Below, piece after piece: positions 43,606-52,600 of a stretch of 64,000 bases of DNA (position 1 is its first letter; every line of letters begins with the position of its first letter). Source of the stretch: Sphingobacterium paucimobilis HER1398 (GTDB lineage: Bacteria > Bacteroidota > Bacteroidia > Sphingobacteriales > Sphingobacteriaceae); the NCBI RefSeq assembly GCF_000416985.1, contig NZ_ATDL01000004.1, forward strand, positions 372,001-436,000. The letters run 5' to 3'. A model generated the notes under the pieces. It was not told the DNA's origin and made no database searches. It saw only the letters and a list, made by a program, of their open reading frames with translations. The translations under genes and the position numbers were made by a program.

Positions 43606-43996
43606 GAGCTTTCATTACAAGATGGAAACAGGTCTCGTGAAATGACGATTGAAAGGACCTTGTTGTCAAAATGTTGTAACTTGTTGAGAATAACAAAGAT
43701 TTATTTTTTCCAGAAAAGATTTTATGCTACATTTGTATAAAATTATATATTGTTAATCAATATGTAATACATCTACCTTTACCTTGGGGTTATCTAAAGG
43801 ATTCATCCGTAATATTTGTAACGGATTTTTTGAACTTAACTTAAGAGAGTTTTATCGATAGCTGATATTATCCTGTTTGGAATACGGATATCAGGCTTGG
43901 ATTAAATTTTCGGGGCGTATTGTTTAGGTCACGTGATGATCTGAATAGATTTTGATTTCATGCTTTATAATAAGCTTGGATAGGAAAATATAATAC
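43606..43996 (+). other. 391-bp leader/intergenic region before AraC pair
   Basis: Contains a perfect -7 box TACATTTG at 43728-43735 and, 70 bp later, a hairpin ATCCGT/ACGGAT (43805-43810 with 43821-43826) followed by six T. Transcription from this box would either stop near 43832, giving an RNA of about 90 nt, or continue 165 nt to the AraC gene at 43997. Nothing else was recognised. Confidence 0.5.
43805..43832 (+). terminator. Possible attenuator/terminator
   Basis: ATCCGT (43805-43810) and ACGGAT (43821-43826) form a 6-bp stem with a 10-nt loop, then TTTTTT. It is short but of intrinsic terminator form, placed between a promoter box and the AraC genes. Confidence 0.5.
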
Positions 43997-44983
43997 ATGT
44001 TGTTAACGAGAAAAATCTACATGACATCGTCTTCTTTTTTGAGGAAAATGACGCTTTTTGAGCTATTTGTGTCTGTATTGACTATGCTACAGTTGTATCA
44101 TTTTTGTATATTGTTTTCTAACCAAGGTTTTCCCATGCCATTGTTGTATGGCCCCTTGTTTTGGGCAATGTACCAATTTCTGTCTGGCAAAAGTAGAGCA
44201 GTTATCAAGCGAGATTTTGCAGTCGGCAATTTTCCTTTTGCTTTTTTTGTTGTTTGGTATTGGATGAAGGGCGATAACCTGGACTGGAATTATTTTCAGT
44301 GGTATCTGCCTGTGATGATACTTGGTCAGATTGGCTATCCCTTAGCGATTTTGTATCGCTTGAAAGGTGTGGAGAGTAAAGGCAAAGGATTTGTTTTACT
44401 AAAGCAGTTAATGGCTTTGGGTATGGGGATTTTTCTTTTTGTAGGCGCTGTGTTTTTACATCACTATCTTCAGGTCGATGTGCTGATGGGGATCGATCCT
44501 ATACATGCAATAGCTGTCGCTATGGTTTTTAGTGTATTTATGCTTCTTAACTATATGTATGCCCTATGGGATTCTACAGAGCGAGAGATTGTCGAAATGC
44601 CTGCTGAACCCGAGCTGCTTATAACTGTTGATGACGAACTGGTGGAATACTGTGATTCCGAATTGACGCGTGCTATGGAAGAGGAGCGTCTTTTTTTGGA
44701 TGCAAAATTGACTTTGGATAAGCTGTCGACGTATATTGGAATCTCGAAAAATATTATATCACAGTATTTACATAGTCAACTTGGATTGAATTACTACGAG
44801 TGGCTTGCTGCATATCGTATAGATTATGCTAAAGAAATACTTTCGGAGTTTGGCAGTGAGTATAAGATCGAAGCTGTCGCGCGCGCTTCCGGATTTTCGT
44901 CTAAGACTACATTTAACAGGTATTTTAAGGAAAGAGTAGGTGTGCTTCCTTCGGTGTACAGAGAGCAGGCTTCATTCACGTAG
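43997..44983 (+). CDS. Membrane-anchored AraC-family regulator 1
   Basis: 328 residues. Residues 1-195 hold about six or seven membrane helices; residues 235-325 form an AraC-type double HTH (LTLDKLSTYIGISKNIISQYL, then EAVARASGFSSKTTFNRYFKERVGVLPSVYR). This architecture occurs in Bacteroidota and joins membrane sensing to DNA binding. An alternative start is Met9 (44021). The next gene, 2 bp after the stop, encodes a protein of the same design, so the two may form a heterodimer. No target is known, although the adhesin locus downstream is the nearest candidate. Confidence 0.88.
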   Translation: MLLTRKIYMTSSSFLRKMTLFELFVSVLTMLQLYHFCILFSNQGFPMPLLYGPLFWAMYQFLSGKSRAVIKRDFAVGNFPFAFFVVWYWMKGDNLDWNYFQWYLPVMILGQIGYPLAILYRLKGVESKGKGFVLLKQLMALGMGIFLFVGAVFLHHYLQVDVLMGIDPIHAIAVAMVFSVFMLLNYMYALWDSTEREIVEMPAEPELLITVDDELVEYCDSELTRAMEEERLFLDAKLTLDKLSTYIGISKNIISQYLHSQLGLNYYEWLAAYRIDYAKEILSEFGSEYKIEAVARASGFSSKTTFNRYFKERVGVLPSVYREQASFT

Positions 44984-44985
44984 GT

Positions 44986-46074
44986 ATGTTTGTGGTTTTT
45001 CTATACGCAATCATTTTTACCATTGCACTACAGGCCTTGTTGCTGTGGCGGTGGATTCGCAAGCGAAATACGATTGATAATATCTTGTCGATTTTTTTAG
45101 TGCAAATGCTTATTGATGTCAGTCTGATGTTCTTATTTACCGAAGTTTTTCCAGGTAAGGAGTATGTCAGTACAGCGGCGCCTTTTGGGTTGACCTTTGG
45201 CCCTTTTCTTTTTTGGATCTATCGGATACTGGAGGGAAAAAGCATACGGAAGGACAAATTGTTGCTTCATTTCTTTCCCTTTTTTTTGGGTGTCGTCTCT
45301 TATATCGCCTTCTTGTCATCTCCTATATTCAGAGCGGATTTTGCAAGCGATTATTATATCATTTTGTATGGCGCTATGTGTATCTCGTGGGTGTCCTATC
45401 CTATATTTGTTCTGACTGCCAGGAAGGAGACCGCAGATATAAATCTAGGAGTTTTTAAATATACTATGATCGTACTGCTGATACTGACTTCGTTTATGCT
45501 GCCCTTTGTATGGGAGATTTATAGCGGAGGTATGCAAGAAGAGCCCTTGATGACAGGTGTCATCGTAATAGGGGCAATGCTTTCGGGGGTATCTTTGATC
45601 TATTGGTACATGCTCGGACGATTTCGTAATGTCTCCGCTCCTTTGCCGGTTGTTATCGAATCTGCACCGGTTTCTAATCTGCATCTGTTGGAAGATGAGA
45701 GTCGTGAGGAAGTAGAAACAAAACAATTGCCGGATGTCACCGATGAATATAATCGTAAGATTGCAGAATATTTAATGCTGGAAAGGTATTTTGATCCTAG
45801 TTTTAAGCTGGAGCAAATGGCGCAGGATTTGAATATTCCCAAAAGTTTCATTTCCCTGTATTTTACCCAGGTTCATGCGGATGGTTTCGTAAAGACTATT
45901 AATTCTTGGCGTATCGCAAAGGCATGTGAGATGCTTATGGCAGAGGAGTTGGATATGAGCATGGAAGAATTGGCCTTTGCATGTGGTTTTAATTCTCGAG
46001 CTTCTTTCTACCGTAATTTTAGTCTTGAAAAAGGATGCTCACCGATGGCCTATCGGGAGAAAAAATTAAGCTAA
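44986..46074 (+). CDS. Membrane-anchored AraC-family regulator 2
   Basis: 362 residues. About seven membrane helices in 1-205, an acidic linker (about 220-250), then the AraC HTH pair in 258-358 (FKLEQMAQDLNIPKSFISLYF; MSMEELAFACGFNSRASFYRNFSLEKGCSPMAYR). Same architecture as the preceding gene, with low sequence identity, pointing to an old tandem duplication. The two are surely cotranscribed (2-bp gap). The DNA-binding domain would be tethered at the membrane, so nearby targets such as the adhesin promoter at 46458 are attractive; that link is inference. Confidence 0.88.
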   Translation: MFVVFLYAIIFTIALQALLLWRWIRKRNTIDNILSIFLVQMLIDVSLMFLFTEVFPGKEYVSTAAPFGLTFGPFLFWIYRILEGKSIRKDKLLLHFFPFFLGVVSYIAFLSSPIFRADFASDYYIILYGAMCISWVSYPIFVLTARKETADINLGVFKYTMIVLLILTSFMLPFVWEIYSGGMQEEPLMTGVIVIGAMLSGVSLIYWYMLGRFRNVSAPLPVVIESAPVSNLHLLEDESREEVETKQLPDVTDEYNRKIAEYLMLERYFDPSFKLEQMAQDLNIPKSFISLYFTQVHADGFVKTINSWRIAKACEMLMAEELDMSMEELAFACGFNSRASFYRNFSLEKGCSPMAYREKKLS

Positions 46075-46393
46075 AGAACAGGTCGTTATTCTTCAAAAAA
46101 TATTTCTTCAAAAAAGGATTCGCTGTCGTTTTTTCTGGCGGACCTATGCTGCGATGGGTATTAGTTCTTTCTTTTATGCCTGTTTTCAGCGTATATAATT
46201 TTGGTCATTTCACTCATTAATCTCTTTCTCGGTATCATTTATTTCTAACCTGTTCTACATACCCGTAGGGTAGGCTATAACTGTCTTGTTTTTGTTGTCT
46301 CAAAAAATATTTTCATGCATTTTGGTGTAGCTCATTGTCTACATTTCCCAAGGTTTATTTCTGTTTAACTTATTGGTTTTCAGCACGAATGTT

Positions 46394-46438
46394 GTGTCTC
46401 ATTTTTTAACTGTACAACAAGGGGACAAAATGAGACAC
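46394..46438. promoter_or_regulatory. 12-bp inverted repeat upstream of adhesin
   Basis: GTGTCTCATTTT (46394-46405) and AAAATGAGACAC (46427-46438) are perfect inverse copies separated by 21 bp. The right arm ends 19 bp before the -7 box at 46458, so it covers the -33 zone and the left arm lies around -75. This is the geometry of a dimeric activator or looping repressor site. Confidence 0.7.
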
Positions 46439-46457
46439 GAAAATATCGTGGGATATC

Positions 46458-46465
46458 TACTTTTG
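46458..46465 (+). promoter_or_regulatory. -7 box TACTTTTG of adhesin operon
   Basis: A perfect TAnnTTTG box, giving a leader of about 185 nt before the ATG at 46657. The leader opens with the palindrome CTACCC-GT-GGGTAG (46478-46491). Confidence 0.6.
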
Positions 46466-46656
46466 CACGACGTATAACTACCCGTGGGTAGGAGAGGTTA
46501 TTTTGAGGGCTTTTGAGGAAGCTTGAGTAAGTAAAATCTAAACGTTGCAAACTATTATTTATTGTATATGAAATATCCATGTCGCGTAGGCTGCACAGAC
46601 CGAAAAGAAAACACTTGGGTATTCCGTATGACCGTTAACAAACAAATTATTTAAAT

Positions 46657-49600
46657 ATGAAATTTAAATTTCGTGGTTATCTAGGAAAAGTGTTTTTATG
46701 GCTCCTGACAATGTTGACTGTGGTGGGGACACTACAGGCGCAATCGGGTCGTATCAACGCAGATCTCGCTGCTCCTAATCTTGAGGTGGAGAACGGAGCT
46801 AAAACTTTTCGCGTACGTATTAACAAAACTGCTACCGAATGTACCGATGGTAGTTTAAACATTAAACTACCATCAGGGTTTAAATACGTGTCAGGTACGG
46901 CAAAGGTTGGTGGAGCGAACCCGTCTTCGGAGGAAGTCTCTAATGACAATAATGCAGTTACGATTCCTTTAGGGATAATTCCAGCTGATGCTTCCGGTTA
47001 TGTGGAGGTTTCTTTTGATGTGGAGGCTCTTTGTGGTGCTTTGAGTTTGAAAGTAGAAGATCGTTTCGTAACGTATACACTTAAGGGGTGTGGAGCACCA
47101 ACTGAGGGTGTGAAAGCAAACGGAAATATTATCAATTTACAGTTTGCGGTATTGAACATTTCGGTAACTCCCAATTTAACGATGGGATTGGTGGGCCAAG
47201 AGCTCACGCGTACCATTACTGTTAAAAACTCAGGAACAGGTGGACTTCCAGCGTTTAAACTTCCGGTTAACTATGGTAATGGTATTATAAGATCACAAGA
47301 AGGTCAAGAAGCATTGCCTACTGGACTTACGTTTAATGAAAATGATAATACCTATAGTTATAACGGGAATTTTGTTGCGGGGTCAACTTTAACCTTTACA
47401 GAAAAGGTTACTATAAATAATTGTGAAGGTTTATTATCTACTTATGAAGCTGTTTACGGAAAGGGCTGCGAGCGGAATAATAAGGATAAGGCTTCTGTCG
47501 CTGTAGAGATTGATGATAGTAAACGGCCTCGTCTTGTCATTACGGATGTAAGTGATCCGGCGCAGATGGTCTGTATGGGCAAAACTTATACTCATAAATG
47601 GGTAGTTAAGAATACAGGTAATGCACCTGCTTCGTCGATAGTACTTGATATAAATGCGACAACAATCGAAGGAACGGTTGCTTTTGCTGGAGCAAATGAC
47701 GCAATAGTAGCAGTTAATGGTTCTAAAGTGACGATTGATCGGTTGAAGGAAGGTGCAGAGATTACTCTTACTTTTAACCAACTATATGCTGCTCCTGCAA
47801 GCGGTACAGACTGTGCTTCGGCACCGAAAAGTTATACCACAGAATCTACAGGATATAAAGTTACATACATCCATAAGGAAAGCTGTATAGGAGGGAAAAC
47901 TCCAGAATACGCAGCATCAGCTACGACTAAGGGAGGACTAACTTTTGCTTTTGCCGGCGAGAATGTGGGTGAACAAGATATTATTGGTGCAGCTCCATAT
48001 GAAGCTGATTTTAAAATCGGGACATGGTCTTTTCCAAAAGAAGGTTTGGGAGCAGACGCTTACCTCGAAATTGCTATTGATTTATCGGCAGACCTCTCTA
48101 AGTCAAACTTAACGGACCTCAAATTATTTAATGGTGCGAATGATGTTGCAACAGAGGTGACTAAAGTCAGCGAGACAGAATATAAAATTAAAATAAAGCG
48201 TGACGCTTTAATCCAGAATACCGAAGGTAACTGGCGGTTGAAGTTTCCTTTGACTTTAACTTGTCCGACAACGGAGGCTAATCCATCTTATAAGATAACA
48301 AGTACATTACACAATTGTGATAATAGAATCACTTTTGCTTGTGAGACTATCGCGTTGGATGCTACTTGTCCAACTGGAGATTGTGACGGAGGTGGAATGC
48401 ATAGGGGAAAGGTCTCCTTGCAACGGGTTACGATCGGGTTAGCAGATGCGGACAATAACGGTATCCCTGACAGTAATAATCCGGCGACAGGCCTAGGCGA
48501 ATCTATCCGCTCTTTTGTTGCTGGGGATATTATCGAGATTGCTCAGCAAGGAACTGTAATCGCTCCTAAGGGCACAGCAGACTATGTTTGGAAGAATGGA
48601 GGACGTTTTGAAGTTTCGATTACAGATGCTGCATTAGGATTGGCTTCCAGTGGATTGTTTGGTAAAGTGGAGGTGGTTCGAAATGGTGCAACTGCATTTA
48701 CTTTTGAGAATATCGCTATACAAAGTGAGGGAAATAGGTTCTTTATTACTCTTCCTGCCGAGAATCAAACAAGCGCATTTGCTGGTTTTGTGAGCGGAGA
48801 TAAAGTTACGGCCTCTTTGCAGCTGAAAGCGACAAAGGCTAATGCAAATACCGGTTTGAAAAGGTTTGTAACTGGATACGGACTATACGATGCAAGTAAG
48901 CCTAACCCTAATCTGCTTACTTGTGGTATTTTGGATAAGGTATCGGGATACTATGCTAGTACAGCATTGAACACAGGTACGGATAATGGAACCTATAATA
49001 TCCCTGGTTGTGAATCCGGAAAAGAAGGAGCTGGATTTAAAATCGATTTTGCAATCGATGGAGATACTTATCGTAATGCATTATTTCCAGATGAATTCAG
49101 GCAGATAGCAAAACCGAAGACGGTTACTTTTACTGTGTCTTCTGGTCTAAACATGAAAGGATATCGTGTTGAATTAGAAGGTAACGGGGCAAATCCTACA
49201 CATATTGATGTGAACGGATTGTCTGTCTCGGGAGGGAAATATACTATTGATGCGGATAAGTTAGCAGAGCATTTGCGTGCACTCAAAGGCAACAGTCCAT
49301 GGGGAGTTATCGATGAAGGTTTTACTTTTATCGTTAGACCTATCGTAACACCTAATTGCAGTGAAACAAGTCTTAAGGAAACTATTAAAGTTTCGGCAAC
49401 GGTAGACGGTAGTTTTTATTCAGAGGGTAAGGATCATGTTAATGCTGTTGATGTAACTGTCAAAGAGCAAACGTTGAACTATAATACCGACAATGATAAA
49501 TTAGAGGTTAAGGTTTCACAGGTTTCTACGATTGCTTATACACAAGAAGCAAAATGGTTAGTTAAAGTTTCGAATCGTTCGGAATTCCGTAAGTTCGATA

Positions 49601-52600
49601 ACTTATGGTTAGCGAAAACAGCAGGGAATGTAGATATTTCCAGTATAATAGAGGTCGAGTCATTAACTAATATGACCGAAGTGAATTCCGGTATTTCGAA
49701 AAATAACGGCGGAGTATATAACCTGACTCATATCAATGCCGAGCAGTCGCGTTACTTCCTTGTTACAGCTGCTGTTATAAATTGTAAAGACGGCAATATT
49801 GAAATTGCTTATGGTAGTGACTGTAAAGGAGTACCCGCATCGGTAGCAGAAGCTTCATGTAAAAAAAGCTATGCGGAGGAGCTCAGCTTTGTCTTGGTAG
49901 ATCCAATTTTACAGACTACGGTTATCGATGATCCAGGAGTAGGGCCATTGCCTATATGTGAACCTATTACCTATATAGTAGAGATCAATAATGCTGGAGG
50001 AGAAGCTAAGGATTTGAAGTTGAATATTAAGATGGCTTCTTTCTTGAACTACGTAGGTGTAGGGAATATCAGTACGAATGCATATATGTCAGATGTGTAT
50101 ACAACACGGCCTGGCAACATAATCTTCAAAGAAGGAAACCCTATTCAAGGCGTAGGTCTTTCGGACGATAAAACAGAAGCAATTATTACCATCCCTGCAA
50201 GTTTTCTTAAAAACAACAGCTTGCAGAATGGAGAACGCTTCTACTTAAAATTCCAGCTGCAGGTTGCCAGTTGTGAATTTAAAAGTGGACAGACGGTGAC
50301 ATTAACACCTTCAGCAGAAAACTTCTGTGGTAAGCCTGTTACGGGAAAAGAGAGGATATTAGAAGCTGGAACAGATCGTATTATTCTAGAAGGGGCGCCT
50401 GATAAAGAGCCAGTTGTAGATTTGGAAGGTTCTGTAAACATTGATCTAACGCCTGCTGGAGGAACAGTATTAAAAGCAACATATACTGCTTTTGTAACCA
50501 ATGTAGGTAATGATATTGAAAATTATCCGATTACAGGAGCAACATCCAACACAGGCGTTGTCTACAAATATGCCTTGAAATTGCCTGAGGGTTGGGTTAT
50601 TGATAATGACAATGACGATGCACAGGCTCTTGTGGCTGCAAATAAGTTGATTTATAAAGGAGCGGATGCAGTAAAGGGTTATATATTTGAATTTGGTGAT
50701 GATTTGAACCATCAAGAGAGAATAAAGCTATCGGGCAAAATTAAGTTCGTTGGAGATTTGAAAACTATTGACTGTGAAGACGGATATCTGTTTGGAAACA
50801 TCCATCAAGAGGTTTATACAAATTTCCAGCCTGTAGGGACGTGTTTACCATTACCTGGTAAAGGTGACTGTGGACTTATGGAGCTATTGACAAAAGATCA
50901 TAGCACACCATTTAAACTTTCACGTATTAAACCTGATTACAAAGAACAAGCATTCTGTATCAAAGGTACACCTAACCTTAGTCAGGTTGTGTTAACTAAT
51001 AAGGGTATTGTAGAGTGGTATAGAGATGCAGAACGTAAGGAACGTATTCTAGATAGCGAATTAGCGAACGAAGATCTATATGCAAGGTATCAAGCGAAAG
51101 AAGGAAAGGATATTGCTGAAGGTAAAGTTGGTGAGATTGTTTATTATGCAGCAAATCGATTGGTAGAAGGATCAACTTGTTTAAGTGAAAATACGGAAGT
51201 ACGTATTGTTTTAGAGGTAGATCCTATCGCTAATGCGGGGCCAGATCAGTTAAAATATAACGACGGTAAGTTTACGTTAGCAGCTAATAGGCCAGTAAGA
51301 AGTAGCACTAACCAAACGGGAAGTAGCGGAGAATGGATTGTAATAACACAACCTGCGAAAGGGGTAGTCAAGTTCTCTAATAAGTCTAGTTACAACAGTA
51401 CAGCTACTATTGAACAAGGTAACACTGCAACCTTGGAATGGCAGGTGAAGAATGATTGTGGAAGTGCATCTGATCGAGTTGAAATCCGTTCTGAAATTGC
51501 AACTATTGAGTTAACCAAGTCAGTTAAAAAGCAAGGGAATGATGATGTCAAAGACAAAGACAATGATGGCCGACATAGTAAAGGAGATGAAATCGAATAC
51601 GAATTTGTAATCAAAAATACAGGTGAAGTAACATTGAAAGCTCCATTTAGGATTGTGGATGAGAAATTGGGCTGGACGGGAGCTGGATTTGAAATCCCAG
51701 GGCTTACCGAGCTAGTTAAATATCAAGAATTCCGCTTTAGTGCTCCTGTACCATATGAGATCACACAGAAGGATATGAATGACGGTAAAGTTGTAAATAC
51801 AGCGACTGTTACGGGTAAAACTCCTGAAATACCTACAGGAAGTAATACTCCTATCGATATTAAAAGTAAACTGGCTAGTAAAACCACGGATTTGATTCAA
51901 GCTCCAAAGCTTCAATTAATAAAATCTATTACTTTTATAGAAGGGAAAAGTAAGGTTGGCGATAAAATCACATATACGTTTAAAGTTACCAATACGGGGA
52001 ATGTTACTATCAAAGATTTAAAACTGACGGATGCTAAATTAGGATTAAATAGTTCAAAAACTTTTAATCCTTCGACTATCGATCCAGGTAAAACTGCAAT
52101 TGCTACGGCAGATTATGAGTTAGTTCAAGATGATTTGGATAGGGGGCATATAAAGAATACAGCTAAGGTAGAAGGAACCGATCCGAAGGATAACACTGTT
52201 GAAGACGTGTCCGATACGGGAACGGATAGAAACGGAAATCCTATTAATGATCCAAGTGCGGATGGGACTGAGGATCCTACTATCTTGGATTTGGTTCGGG
52301 AGCCTAGTATCAAGGTAGAAAAGACAGGAGTATATAAAGGAGACAAAGACCGCGCTAAAGTTGGTGATAAGGTCGAATACACTTTTGTGGTGACCAATAC
52401 TGGTAATATGACATTGAAAGATGTTTCGTTGACGGACACGGAGTTCTCTGGTAAAGGAAGCAAATTGACTATAAAGGGGCCAGATGGAAACCCAAGCGGT
52501 AATACCGTTAACAAGTTAGCACCAAAAGCAACGCTGACTTATACGGCGACTTATTCATTGACGCAAGAAGATATTGACGCAGGCAAGCTCATAAACCAGG

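Larger units (their letters stand above)
46075..46656. other. 582-bp region between AraC pair and adhesin
   Basis: Besides the inverted repeat and promoter listed separately, two related palindromes occur: TACCCGTAGGGTAGG at 46260 and TACCCGTGGGTAGG at 46479. The first is about 200 bp upstream of the promoter, the second at the start of the transcript. No convincing small gene was found. Confidence 0.6.
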
